A stretch of 64,000 nucleotides of DNA, taken from NCBI RefSeq assembly GCF_008014775.2, contig NZ_CP144914.1, positions 2,356,001 through 2,420,000 of the forward strand, read 5' to 3'. The notes under the pieces are model-generated. The model was not told where the DNA came from and made no database searches. It worked only from the letters and a program-made list of their open reading frames with translations. The DNA is from Alkalicoccus halolimnae (lineage in GTDB: Bacteria; Bacillota; Bacilli; Bacillales; Salisediminibacteriaceae). The position numbers and the translations under genes were made by a program. Positions 25,956 to 36,038 of this stretch are shown here, one piece after another. Position 1 is the first letter of the stretch, and the number at the start of each line of letters is the position of its first letter.

Positions 25956-26975
25956 CTAGTTAACTCTGTCCGGACCGCTCGATTCTCTAACAATCAATTC
26001 CGGTTCAATCATAATATGCGTTTTATCAATTTTCTTCTGGATCATATCATTTAAGATAAATGCTGCCATTTTCCCTATTTTCTCTTTATCCTGTTTTACC
26101 GTCGTTAACGGGGGATCCACGTGTCGTGAAGCCATGATGTCATCACAGCCGATAATTGAAAAGTCAGCGATATCGTAAGGACTTTCCTTAATAGCTTTCA
26201 TCGCTCCCATAGCCATTAAATCGGAAGCTGCAAAGACAGCTTTCGGAACGGGGTCTTTCTCGAGCAGTTCTTTCATGAGCTTATAACCGCTTTCTTCAAA
26301 AAAGTCCCCGTAAACGACCCAGTCAGAATGAACTTTCAGCCCGTACTTTTTCATGACGTCCAAAAAACCTTCCAGTCGTTCACGTGAAATCAGCGAATCT
26401 TTTTTTCCGGAAATAAAGGCAATGTCGCGGTGTCCAAGAAGATAGAAGTGTTCGACAGCGAGACTTGATATCTGCAGGTTGTCCGTCATAATATAGGCCG
26501 ATTTTTCTCCGGAGAGCTTGATATCTACTCCCAAGCAGGGTACATCGCTGTTATCGAGATCGTAAATCGAAGGCTCCACTTCATCGCCGCCGATAATAAT
26601 GCATCCATCAACATTATAATGCTGACAGCGTGCCAGATAATTTTCATCTGCTTTATTAAATTTTTCGTTGGAAAAGAATAACAGATCATAGCCTTCTATA
26701 CCCATTGTTTTTTTAAACGAGCTGACGACCTCCACAAAAAAAGGATGATTAAAATTAGCATTGATTTTCCCTGCGTAAATGACACCGATGACTTTCGTCA
26801 CTTTTTTCGCCAGGGACTGCGCCGCGTAGGAAGGCCGGTAACCATGCTCATCCATGATTTCCCAGACTCTTTTTTTCGTTTTCAAGCCGACATCATCGTA
26901 ATTATTAATAATTTTAGAGACGGTCGCCTGAGAGACCCCCGCAAGTTTTGCGATCTCTTTTATTGTCATTTTCAT
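25956..26975 (-). CDS. LacI-family transcriptional regulator
   Basis: A 339-residue repressor. The N-terminal helix-turn-helix and hinge read MTIKEIAKLAGVSQATVSKIINN...RPSYAAQSLAKKVTKVIGVI. A periplasmic-binding-protein-like sensor domain follows. AAGGAG precedes the ATG by 8 bases. Three matching palindromes in the flanking promoters (25141-25160, 25238-25257, 27178-27197) are the obvious targets, each overlapping or just behind a promoter. It therefore probably represses both the importer operon and the GH1/ROK operon until a beta-glucoside or its phosphate appears. The inducer cannot be read from sequence. Confidence 0.92.
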   Translation of the reverse strand: MKMTIKEIAKLAGVSQATVSKIINNYDDVGLKTKKRVWEIMDEHGYRPSYAAQSLAKKVTKVIGVIYAGKINANFNHPFFVEVVSSFKKTMGIEGYDLLFFSNEKFNKADENYLARCQHYNVDGCIIIGGDEVEPSIYDLDNSDVPCLGVDIKLSGEKSAYIMTDNLQISSLAVEHFYLLGHRDIAFISGKKDSLISRERLEGFLDVMKKYGLKVHSDWVVYGDFFEESGYKLMKELLEKDPVPKAVFAASDLMAMGAMKAIKESPYDIADFSIIGCDDIMASRHVDPPLTTVKQDKEKIGKMAAFILNDMIQKKIDKTHIMIEPELIVRESSGPDRVN

Positions 26976-27146
26976 TCTGCAATCTCCTTATTTAAGCAAT
27001 CTGTCACCTGTAAAGGCGGTGTCCTGCTTTCGGGACCTCTTTATCATATCAATCGGACCTCTTTCTAACAACGTTTCCATTACCTGTTTATGAATTAACA
27101 GAATACACACGATGCTTTCAAAAAAGAGGGTGCGGGAAAAGTTGTT

Positions 27147-27175
27147 TTGACAAATGAAAAGGATTGTCATATACT
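27147..27175 (+). promoter_or_regulatory. SigA-type promoter of the GH1/ROK operon
   Basis: TTGACA (27147-27152), 17 bases, TATACT (27170-27175). The LacI-type operator starts 3 bases later. Confidence 0.9.
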
Positions 27176-27177
27176 TT

Positions 27178-27197
27178 TTACGAAACCGTTTTCGTAA
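27178..27197. promoter_or_regulatory. LacI-type operator of the GH1/ROK operon
   Basis: TTACGAAACCGTTTTCGTAA is palindromic except for the central pair and covers the expected transcription start. Confidence 0.88.
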
Positions 27198-27224
27198 TGT
27201 CAGTTTACCTTGTTTTTCCGAGTT

Positions 27225-27238
27225 TGTAAACGCTTGCC
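27225..27238. promoter_or_regulatory. cre-like site in the GH1 leader
   Basis: TGTAAACGCTTGCC fits the CcpA consensus well and lies between the operator and the start codon, where binding would act as a roadblock. Confidence 0.6.
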
Positions 27239-27256
27239 CTCATGCTTTTTATTTAA

Positions 27257-28729
<1,473 letters not shown>

Positions 28730-28743
28730 ATGGAGGGAAAACA

Positions 28744-29679
28744 GTGGATGAGCAAAACTATTTAGCCTTTGACATTGGAGGAACGAGTGTTAAATGGGGA
28801 CTTCTTACGAAAGAAGGCACGTTTCTTCAAAAGAGCACTTTTTCCTCTGAAGGATCAGATGGGAAAGTGATTTTACAAAAAATAAAAGAAGTTGTCGATT
28901 TATACCGCTCTTCGCTTCAGGGAATAGCCGTATCCGCTCCCGGCTTTATTCTCCCTTCCGGATACATCGAATACGGAGGAGCGATCGATGCTTTTACCGA
29001 ATTTCCGTTTCAGGAAGTCCTGAGCAGAAATACCGGACTTCCTGTATCGATTGAAAACGACGTTAACTGTGTCGCCCTTGCCGAAAAATGGCTTGGGAAC
29101 GCACAGAAGCTGACGGATTTTGTATGCATTACCGTAGGGACAGGAGTCGGTGGAGCGCTCTATTTAAATAATGCTCTCTACCGGGGAAACAACTTCCGGG
29201 CCGGGGAAGCCGGATTTATGGTTACAAACGGTCTGCAGTCAACGATGAAAGGCGGAGATACGCTGAGCACCCTCGCTTCTATGACAGGCCTGCGCGAAAA
29301 GTATGCGGCTTATCATTCGCTCGATCCCGAAAAGGTCACCGGCGAAATGGTCTTCCAGGCTTATGATGAAAAAGAACCGGCTGCGGTCCATATCGTTGAA
29401 GATTTTTACCGGTCCCTGGCAATCGGCATTTTTAATATCAACTCTTTTCTTAATCCTCAAAAGATACTTATCGGCGGAGGCATTACAAGCCGGCCCTCTT
29501 TTATCCGAGAACTGCAGAGCCATTTGTCGTACGTAGATAATGTATTTCATGCAGAAATTGAACTCTGCCGCTTTAAAAACGATGCAGGAATGATCGGTGC
29601 TCTCGCTTTTTTTCATTCGCAGTATGAAAACCATCAATCTCCTTCTATTCTTAAAGCTAAAATACCGCTTGATAAATAA
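28744..29679 (+). CDS. ROK-family sugar kinase
   Basis: A 311-residue kinase with the N-terminal phosphate-binding loop LAFDIGGTSVKWG and the sugar/active-site region SIENDVNCVALAEKWLG; ITVGTGVGGALYLN and LIGGGI follow. The ROK family zinc cluster (CxCGxxGC) is absent; the region after GEAGFM reads VTNGLQSTMKGGD. It probably makes glucose 6-phosphate from the glucose set free by the GH1 enzyme. I prefer the GTG at 28744, since GGAGGG lies 6 bases before it. An in-frame ATG at 28726 overlaps the GH1 stop but has no ribosome binding site. Confidence 0.88.
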   Translation: MDEQNYLAFDIGGTSVKWGLLTKEGTFLQKSTFSSEGSDGKVILQKIKEVVDLYRSSLQGIAVSAPGFILPSGYIEYGGAIDAFTEFPFQEVLSRNTGLPVSIENDVNCVALAEKWLGNAQKLTDFVCITVGTGVGGALYLNNALYRGNNFRAGEAGFMVTNGLQSTMKGGDTLSTLASMTGLREKYAAYHSLDPEKVTGEMVFQAYDEKEPAAVHIVEDFYRSLAIGIFNINSFLNPQKILIGGGITSRPSFIRELQSHLSYVDNVFHAEIELCRFKNDAGMIGALAFFHSQYENHQSPSILKAKIPLDK

Positions 29680-29683
29680 TTTA

Positions 29684-29722
29684 GAAAAAGCTGCTCAGCA
29701 TCATTCTGCTGCAGCTTTTTTC
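29684..29722 (+). terminator. Terminator of the GH1/ROK operon
   Basis: Arms GAAAAAGCTGC / GCAGCTTTTTTC enclose a 16-base loop, with the T-run inside and after the right arm, 5 bases behind the stop. Confidence 0.82.
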
Positions 29723-29961
29723 TTTGCTTTTGATCGCGCTTCAACAGTAACTGCCATTCTTGAATCACTTTAAATAGGTAAATCAGTGAAACTTCCCCTT
29801 TTTCTTTTCGTAATAGAAATATACTTTTCTACTTTATCGCACAGGTAAATAGTGCCTTTATTTCTGCAAAGGGGATTCCCCGTGCTTTTTTCAGACGGCT
29901 TACTTTGCAAATGGCTGATTCAGAAGTAATCGTTTCAATTATTAAAGCTGCTTTTAAAATA

Positions 29962-30276
29962 ATGGAGGGGAATAAACTGGACTATATTATAAAAATGGCA
30001 GGATCAATTTTCGTGGGAGGGCTCTTATTAACCGGAGTCTGGTGGCTTTCGGATTTCGCATGGCAGAACGTATTGTTTCTCGGCGGTGCCATTCTCGCCG
30101 TGCTGAGCATCGGTGGAACTGCCAGCCCGGCCTTTAATCAAACCATCGTTCAAACACGTGACTCCTCTGCCGCAGAAGACATGAAAAAAGATTACCCCGC
30201 TGCCTTAAATCCCTATTTTATCGGGCTTATACTTTTGACGCTGTCTGTCATTCCACTCGATTTCCTTCTTGGGTAG
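29962..30276 (+). CDS. Small membrane protein, DUF3899-like
   Basis: A protein of about 104 residues with three predicted helices (GSIFVGGLLLTGVWWL; VLFLGGAILAVLSIGG; YFIGLILLTLSVIPLDFL) separated by a hydrophilic loop with NQTIVQTRDSS. The layout resembles DUF3899 proteins of Bacillus, of unknown function (weak assignment). The start is uncertain. The ATG at 29962 overlaps the only ribosome binding site (GGAGGGG), which is best spaced for a CTG at 29977. An open frame reaching 29905 has no ribosome binding site. Confidence 0.65.
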   Translation: MEGNKLDYIIKMAGSIFVGGLLLTGVWWLSDFAWQNVLFLGGAILAVLSIGGTASPAFNQTIVQTRDSSAAEDMKKDYPAALNPYFIGLILLTLSVIPLDFLLG

Positions 30277-30473
30277 AGATCTCGTGTCTCCGGTTCATCA
30301 ATCCCGATTAATAAGCTTGTCTGCACGCACGGGTTAGAACCAGTCCCTCTTCCAGAAAGGTTGCCTAAGGATTTATTTATTTAGAACGGCCCATTATCGC
30401 AGCATAAAACTTTTTTAACAAAAAGATAGTCCCTTTTCTGTGATTTCCGGTTACTATTTTAGGAGGTAATTAA

Positions 30474-30653
30474 TTGAACTGGATATTAGGTACTCTCGCA
30501 TTAACTGCTGTTATGACTTATCTGGCGATGGAAGCAGCTACATACAAGGATAGAGGAAATGGACTTCGCTCTTACTTGAAAGCATTCAGAACGTCTCTTC
30601 TTGTCCTCGTTCCTTTTTTCATTATCAGTGGATTATTTTATTATCTGTTTTGA
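30474..30653 (+). CDS. Small membrane protein (59 residues)
   Basis: It starts with TTG 7 bases after a perfect AGGAGG and encodes MNWILGTLALTAVMTYLAME, a short polar stretch (ATYKDRGNGLRSYLKAFR) and a second helix rich in Leu, Val and Phe, ending YYLF. It is followed after 15 bases by another small membrane-protein gene with its own ribosome binding site, so the two form an operon. The family is unknown. Confidence 0.75.
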   Translation: MNWILGTLALTAVMTYLAMEAATYKDRGNGLRSYLKAFRTSLLVLVPFFIISGLFYYLF

Positions 30654-30668
30654 AGAGGAGAATATTTT

Positions 30669-30881
30669 ATGAGCTGGATGTACATAATATTAATAATAAC
30701 GATGATGGTGGGAATATTATTATTTTTCACCGGCAGAAGAAAAGGAGCCGGAATATATTTATTCTTTGGCGGAATGGCACTAATCACTCCGGTATTTATT
30801 TCAGCCGGCTGGTTTCACGCTCTTCCACTCGTTCCAGCTCTCTCCTTATTGATATCTTTTTTAATGACTAAACTACCTTGA
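30669..30881 (+). CDS. Small membrane protein whose 3' end was altered by a MITE
   Basis: A 70-residue protein with two to three helices (MSWMYIILIITMMVGILLFF; the GRRKGAG turn; IYLFFGGMALITPVFISAGW; a final ALSLLISFLM). GAGGAG precedes the ATG by 8 bases. The last codons (MTK-LP-stop) lie in the target duplication and the first bases of the A/B element at 30871-31317. Removing the element would extend the frame to a further 23 or so residues, ending in the 3' part of the neighbouring PPOX gene. The present C-terminus is therefore element-derived. The family is unknown. Confidence 0.75.
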   Translation: MSWMYIILIITMMVGILLFFTGRRKGAGIYLFFGGMALITPVFISAGWFHALPLVPALSLLISFLMTKLP

Positions 30882-31317
30882 AAATAAAGTAGTTAAGTGA
30901 TGAACGTGCGCTTTCGTTTCCATGGGGGTGCTTTCCGGGCGCCCCGGAGTCGTCCCATGTCCACTCCAGCTTACGATAAAAAGACAGAGAAGTATCTGCC
31001 ATCTAACAAAGAAATCCCCTTCCTGTAAAAGGGCATTTTCATCCTTCATGGTGCACTGTTTTTGCATGAGAGTCTCTGTTAAAGCTGTTGTTGATATAAA
31101 TAAGAGTACTTTGCTTCAACTCACCAATACAGAAAGCCTGCTGGTTGAATCAAGAAGGGACCAAGGTAAAAACCAGTGCCAAGGCGATTTTTCAAGACGC
31201 CTGCGGAAAAAGAAAGCGGGAAGATCCTCCCGGACGACAGGGAAGCCGAATGCTTTCTCCGCGGCAGGCGGAGGAGCCGCAGGCACTCCAATAACAACAC
31301 GGAGCTTTAACAGAGCC
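30871..31317. mobile_element. Composite A/B MITE with 8-bp target duplication
   Basis: A 447-bp element that starts with the A terminus AACTACCTTGAAAATAAAG and ends with the B terminus CTTTAACAGAGCC. It is flanked by AATGACTA at 30863-30870 and 31318-31325. So an A end and a B end can move together as one unit. Here B has the opposite orientation, relative to A, to the copies at 74-646, 4969-5618 and 40866-41415. A is also shortened in the middle. It has no coding capacity. Confidence 0.9.
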
Positions 31318-31366
31318 AATGACTAAAAAGAAACTCCTGCCGTCTTCCTTTTTCATGATTAACATT

Positions 31367-31831
31367 TTACACAGAGGACTTATTTTCCATATGACTTGAT
31401 GGCGTAAACGATTGATCACGGACGACGACAGACTCCGGAGTAAAACAGATCAATACATTACTGTTATCCAGACCTTTAAACCTGGGATCCCAATGTTCTT
31501 TGTTTTTCCCTAAATAGCGGACAAATATTTCGTCGGCTGTCTTTTCGTCAAACGGCTTCACTTCTGCTCTGCCTCTAAAACCAATATGTATAACTAAACC
31601 GCTGCGATAGTTGAAATCCACAATTCCTATAGCGCATTTTGGATTATTTTTTATTTTTTCGGGAAAGGTATCGGATGAAGTTCCTACAATCCAGATTTTT
31701 TCTCCGTCCCAGTAGAACCAGACCGGAGAATCCCTCGGAGCATCTTCCACGCTTGTTGCTAAATGCGCAAACAACGGCTTCTTCAGGAATTCATCCAGAT
31801 CCAGGTTTGTGCCTCGCTTATAAATTTCCAT
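31367..31831 (-). CDS. PPOX-class (pyridoxamine 5'-phosphate oxidase-like) FMN-binding protein
   Basis: A 154-residue split-barrel flavin-binding protein beginning MEIYKRGTNLDLDEFLKKPL. The cofactor-binding strands are FAHLATSVEDAPRDSPVWFYWDGEKIWIVG and CAIGIVDFNY. Such proteins bind FMN, F420 or heme; in Bacillus relatives they are often stress proteins or minor reductases. GGGAG lies 10 bases before the ATG. It faces the small membrane-protein operon, with a MITE between them. Confidence 0.82.
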   Translation of the reverse strand: MEIYKRGTNLDLDEFLKKPLFAHLATSVEDAPRDSPVWFYWDGEKIWIVGTSSDTFPEKIKNNPKCAIGIVDFNYRSGLVIHIGFRGRAEVKPFDEKTADEIFVRYLGKNKEHWDPRFKGLDNSNVLICFTPESVVVRDQSFTPSSHMENKSSV

Positions 31832-31952
31832 TCATTATTCGCTCCCTTATATGCAGAATTTGATTATCTATATTGCTTACATTCAGGGTATCACCGTAAC
31901 GAAACCAGGTACTTTTCAATTCAGGCAGAACTTAAAGGAGAAGGAGGAGCGG

Positions 31953-32492
31953 TTACTCCCACTCCTCCTTCAGCATGCCGTACACGTAATGATCCACATA
32001 CACTTCGTACAGCCTTTCGCTCTGTCTTAAACAGCCTTCTCTTTGAAAACCAAGGCGTTCAGGAATGGCGGCACTTTTGGAGTTTTCTGCTGCCGCACGG
32101 ATCTCCACACGCTTCATCCCCAGCTCCTCGAAGCAGTAATTTACGACAGCACGACAGGAATGTGTCATCAGCCCCCGGCCGGTAAAGGATTCTGCAAGCC
32201 AGTAACCGATAGAAGTCGAATGGTTCGTCCAGTCAATTTTATGCAGGCCGATAACTCCCGCAAGTCTGCCTTCAAACCAGATCCCTGCCTGAAATCCATC
32301 ATTTTCTCCAAACTGCTTCATACTCGAAGTAATAAAGGCCAGGGAATCTTCTTTTGACTTTATATGATCCACCCATGGCAGCCACGTACGGAGACTCTCC
32401 CGTGATTCGTCTGTGATAAAAAACAGTTCCTCTGCATGGCGCGGTTCGAGCAGCTTTAATTCCAGCTTTTCATTGATGACATACGTAAACAT
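31953..32492 (-). CDS. GNAT acetyltransferase, RimJ/RimL (YdaF-like)
   Basis: A 179-residue N-acetyltransferase beginning MFTYVINEKLELKLLEPRHAEELF. The acetyl-CoA-binding segment is IGYWLAESFTGRGLMTHSCRAVVNYCF, followed by RVEIRAAAENSKSAAIPERLGF. This matches enzymes related to RimL, which acetylate protein N-termini, and to B. subtilis YdaF. The acceptor is not predictable. GGGGG lies about 5 bases before the ATG. It is the first of four intact or broken GNAT genes in the right half of the window. Confidence 0.9.
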   Translation of the reverse strand: MFTYVINEKLELKLLEPRHAEELFFITDESRESLRTWLPWVDHIKSKEDSLAFITSSMKQFGENDGFQAGIWFEGRLAGVIGLHKIDWTNHSTSIGYWLAESFTGRGLMTHSCRAVVNYCFEELGMKRVEIRAAAENSKSAAIPERLGFQREGCLRQSERLYEVYVDHYVYGMLKEEWE

Positions 32493-32548
32493 AACTTCCC
32501 CCTGCTATTCTATTCAACGAATTTGCTGCAGTAATTATACCTTCGCAC

Positions 32549-33526
32549 TCAGCTTCCCGCAGAAGTTGAAGCAACTGCCCCACCGGCAATCATGGCGACC
32601 ATCGCGGCATTTTGTGCTTCCATTACTGTTTCCATCGTTGTAAACAATTGAATCTGCATAGCTTTCTGCTGATCAAAGAGCGTTACCAGCACCATATTGG
32701 CTGCAGTTAGGCTGTTCCAGTCTTTATGCCAGCGGAACGTCTTTTTCGCATTCAGTTCATCCGTCGTCTTTTTTATCTCTTCAAATGTTTCTGCTTCAAT
32801 AGAGGTCAGAGCGAGCAGCGCGATGACAGGATAATGCATCGTTTTTAATTTCAGACCGGCTTTTTTCCATTTGTCCAGCGCTGCTTCGGTACGCTCTATT
32901 AATTCTTCTTTTTCATGATTTTCATCCAGAGAGAGAATATGGCTTAAAAACTGCAGATCATTACCCTTCCGCAGGCCGAGTCCGGAAGCTTCCTTGTAAA
33001 AATATTCAATGCGGTTCATCAGGCGCTTCGTGTCTTCCTCCCGCTGGGCTAAAAGAGAAGCGAGCGGATAGTCGTGCTCGGATGTAATAAAAGGGTGCTC
33101 TTTGCGCATAGCCCGGTGAACTTCCATTGCGCGTGCGGTCTGTTCCTGAAAAGGAACGCTGCGGTCTCCGGAGGATAAAAGGACAAGTGCTGTCGTATAC
33201 GTTGATGCTCCTGACTTGAATTTTTGACTTCTAAGCTCTGCGTATATCCGCTTTACGTCCTCTAAACGCTTTTTCGGCTCCTCATACCCTGTATCAAGTA
33301 CTGCTGTCATCGTCCAACGAAGAGAAGATCGCAGCGGAGAAAACAGCGAAGCACTTTTTTTAATATGTTCGCTGAGAAAACGGTACTGCTCTACTGAAAA
33401 CTCCTTCTCTTTCAGGACGTACATGGAGGCGATGTGCATGGGCATCTTGGAGTCCAGTAATTCCCACCTGAGTAATTTTTTCAGCTGCTTATACACCTTC
33501 TCATACTGCTGAATCTGTTCATTCAT
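32549..33526 (-). CDS. DUF4003-like cytoplasmic protein
   Basis: A 325-residue helical protein beginning MNEQIQQYEKVYKQLKKLLRWEL, with repeated helix pairs and an alanine-rich end (MEAQNAAMVAMIAGGAVAST). The pattern matches Bacillus DUF4003 proteins, whose function is unknown. AAGGAGGG lies 8 bases before the ATG at 33526; the open frame extends to 33562 but that start has no ribosome binding site. It stands alone on the minus strand. Confidence 0.78.
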   Translation of the reverse strand: MNEQIQQYEKVYKQLKKLLRWELLDSKMPMHIASMYVLKEKEFSVEQYRFLSEHIKKSASLFSPLRSSLRWTMTAVLDTGYEEPKKRLEDVKRIYAELRSQKFKSGASTYTTALVLLSSGDRSVPFQEQTARAMEVHRAMRKEHPFITSEHDYPLASLLAQREEDTKRLMNRIEYFYKEASGLGLRKGNDLQFLSHILSLDENHEKEELIERTEAALDKWKKAGLKLKTMHYPVIALLALTSIEAETFEEIKKTTDELNAKKTFRWHKDWNSLTAANMVLVTLFDQQKAMQIQLFTTMETVMEAQNAAMVAMIAGGAVASTSAGS

Positions 33527-33642
33527 AACGAAACCCTCCTTTTCATTTTTTGAGATGAGCAAAAAAAGCCTAGATAGATTTCATAATATTGGACGCGGGT
33601 TTTTGGTCTGCTTTTTTTCAAAAGATGCAGTCGTCTCTTTAT

Positions 33643-33837
33643 TTAATTCATACAGGAAGCATCTGTTAAAGAGAAAAGGTGCGCTTGATCAACAGTAACT
33701 GTGCCCCCTTCGTCCATGCAGGCTTCCATAACCCTTAAATTTTTTTCATGATTTTCATCTATTTGATGGATCCGGGTCATCGTTAAAGCAATAATCACCA
33801 GAGAGACTGCAATGGGCAGCAGCCTTTTTTTATTCAT
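33643..33837 (-). CDS. Small exported or membrane-anchored protein
   Basis: A 64-residue protein: a basic N-terminus and one hydrophobic helix (MNKKRLLPIAVSLVIIALTM) followed by a short extracytoplasmic part with two cysteines (EACMDEGG... and DASCMN) that could pair. GGGGGG lies about 8 bases before the ATG. The family is not recognised. Confidence 0.68.
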   Translation of the reverse strand: MNKKRLLPIAVSLVIIALTMTRIHQIDENHEKNLRVMEACMDEGGTVTVDQAHLFSLTDASCMN

Positions 33838-33973
33838 TCGTCCTTCCCCCCTTCTTCAAATACAACAGGTATTTCTCTCTCAAATTATTTCTGTAATTAG
33901 ATGGCTGATTCCTTCTAAATCTTACATTTAGTGAGTTTTGTTCCATCCTTCTTCCTTAAAAATAATGCTGAAT

Positions 33974-34005
33974 AAAAAAGACTCTCCGCAATGGAAAGTC
34001 TTTTT
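33974..34005. terminator. Terminator of the membrane-protein gene 34026-34649
   Basis: Arms AAAAAGACTCTCC / GGAAAGTCTTTTT (one mismatch) have T-runs on both strands, 20 bases behind the stop codon at 34026. Confidence 0.85.
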
Positions 34006-34025
34006 CTCGTTCTTATTTCTATTTT

Positions 34026-34649
34026 TTAATTTTGATAAGCAGCAGAATCTTCCTCACCTTCGATGATTCTGTCCACTTCCCATTCATATGCACCGATCGC
34101 TCTGTTCACCGCTTGCCTCGTTTGATAATCATCCGTAGCGTATGGGATAGTAAGAGTTCTCGTTCCATCAGAGAACGTATACGATAACACACGCTGGGAC
34201 TCTTCTTCTTCAACTCTTGCTACATACACTACTTCTTCCCATGCCAGGCTTTTTTCTGTGACACTCCAGAATGCATTCACCTGCACGCCGTCCTCATCCA
34301 GATACGCATAGTGATAAATCGAAAGAACAAATACCGGCAGCGTCAGAACCATTAATGTAAAATGCAGACCCGATAATTTATCTTCCCTCTTCTTTCTCTC
34401 AAAGAACGCTTTGGCTGCATAAAGAGAAAAGAGACAAAGTGAAAGCCAGACCATAGCCGCTCCAAATCCGAGATAGGCCTCTGTAGGACGGATAAACGTC
34501 CAGTGGTCATAGGAAAAGAAAAGCAGATCCTGAATCATCATGACTGCCGCAAACGGGATGAAAAAAGCTGAAATTAACAAAAGTGGTCCCGCACTAAGGA
34601 CGTACGGCAGAAGAGCGTCAGCATCTGCCTCTTTTAGACGTTTGAACAT
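34026..34649 (-). CDS. Membrane protein of unknown function
   Basis: A 207-residue protein with three or four predicted helices in its first 115 residues (YVLSAGPLLLISAFFIPFAA; AYLGFGAAMVWLSLCLFSLYAA; FTLMVLTLPVFVLSIYHYAY). A soluble C-terminal part follows, in which WEEVVYVARVEEEESQRVLSYTF looks like a PH-like strand pattern. The family is not recognised. No ribosome binding site is strong upstream of the ATG, but the start coincides with the first plausible codon. It is monocistronic with its own terminator. Confidence 0.75.
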   Translation of the reverse strand: MFKRLKEADADALLPYVLSAGPLLLISAFFIPFAAVMMIQDLLFFSYDHWTFIRPTEAYLGFGAAMVWLSLCLFSLYAAKAFFERKKREDKLSGLHFTLMVLTLPVFVLSIYHYAYLDEDGVQVNAFWSVTEKSLAWEEVVYVARVEEEESQRVLSYTFSDGTRTLTIPYATDDYQTRQAVNRAIGAYEWEVDRIIEGEEDSAAYQN

Positions 34650-34810
34650 GAAAAAACCTCCCAGAATCTCCCTTTTTAAAAGTACGACCCCGGAAGCGCT
34701 TTGGTTTCATAAAGATAGATATGGAAGAAATACTCATGATTCGCCTTTTTGTCGCCTATCCAGCAAATGGCTTTTCTCCTAAAGGTCCGAGGACGTCTTC
34801 TGCAGTTTCC

Positions 34811-35794
34811 TTATTCGGGCTCTGCTTCTATTTCCTGAGACTGGAGGTGTTTCCGAATTTCAGTAATGACTGCTTCCGGTCTGTGATGGTGGATAAAGTG
34901 TCCAGTTCCGGAAATTACTTTCTGATCGGCACGGCTGGAGTAAGATACAAGCTCCTTCTGACTTTCCTTCCATCCCTCCCTGTGAGGAAAATCAGAGGTG
35001 AGCACAGTAAGCGGAATGTCGCCGATATCTCCTCCTTCTGCAACCGTGATGCCGTTTTCGTTATATAATTCCCTTTCTGCAATCATCGTATCGTTCCACA
35101 TATTCTGCAGCGTGAGTGCTTCATTCATTCGGCGGACGTTTTCCGGAAGCGTTTTATAAGGGGAGACTTCCGCGGAAGCTACACTGTCATTTTGTACTGC
35201 AAGCCTCAGCAGACCTGTCGTTTTTGCCCCCTGGTACAGTCTGGCCCGCATCGGTATCTCCGTATCGCGAACAGCGGCGTTGGCAGGATTCACGCCATCG
35301 ATTAACACAATGCCAGCTGTCTTTTCAGGGTAAAGCTGAGCGTACCGCAGTACTTCCATGGCTGCCATAGAATGGGCGACAAATGTATATGGAGGTTCTT
35401 TCCCGCGTGCCTCGAGCGTCGCTTCCAGTTCCCCCGTCACCGTATCCACCGTACGTTCTTCTGCAGCCTCTTCGCTCCATCCATATCCGGGCCTTTCATA
35501 AAGAATGGTATGATAATCTTCCGACAGGGTTTCCTGCAGGTGATACATATCTGCATAGGGAGAAGGGGTGCCGCTTCCTGCTGTAAATACAAGCGTTTCA
35601 CCTCCTTCTCCTTTTTCATACGTATGGAGGGTACTGTCGTTAATATCGGTCAGCTCTCCGGGCGGTGGATAGGCTTTCTCATCCGACGAGGCCGCCCAAA
35701 GCTGATAAAACGTTGTTCCTGCAAGGAAAATGGCAAATCCTGCAAGGACTGCCAAAGCCGTTCGAAACCGCGGATTACTTTTTAATTCTTTCAT
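34811..35794 (-). CDS. Membrane-anchored alpha/beta hydrolase
   Basis: A 327-residue protein with one N-terminal helix (FRTALAVLAGFAIFLAGTTF) and an extracytoplasmic alpha/beta-hydrolase domain. The oxyanion region is VFTAGSGTPSPYADM and the nucleophile serine lies in FVAHSMAAMEVLR (an atypical A-H-S-M-A elbow). The late histidine is in SGTGHFIHHHRP. Substrate is unknown. GGAG lies 8-9 bases before the ATG at 35794; an earlier in-frame start at 35821 would overlap that site. It is a single-gene unit. Confidence 0.85.
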   Translation of the reverse strand: MKELKSNPRFRTALAVLAGFAIFLAGTTFYQLWAASSDEKAYPPPGELTDINDSTLHTYEKGEGGETLVFTAGSGTPSPYADMYHLQETLSEDYHTILYERPGYGWSEEAAEERTVDTVTGELEATLEARGKEPPYTFVAHSMAAMEVLRYAQLYPEKTAGIVLIDGVNPANAAVRDTEIPMRARLYQGAKTTGLLRLAVQNDSVASAEVSPYKTLPENVRRMNEALTLQNMWNDTMIAERELYNENGITVAEGGDIGDIPLTVLTSDFPHREGWKESQKELVSYSSRADQKVISGTGHFIHHHRPEAVITEIRKHLQSQEIEAEPE

Positions 35795-36038
35795 CTGATT
35801 ATCTCCAATCTTTCCTATCATCTTTCCGCGGAAACTGTAAGAAAACTTTTTCTGAAGAAGCGGGAAGTAACTGTTTTCCTCTTCCCGCTTCGAAGCTCAT
35901 TATAACCCTTTCCCTCCTGCTTTGCCGAAATATTCTATTTTATATCTTCAACCGGAAAAACTCCTGCCAAAAATGAGGCAGTACCAAAAGGTATATCGAG
36001 ACAGCCCGGAAAGCACGCGCGGAGCCGGAGAAGGAGTT

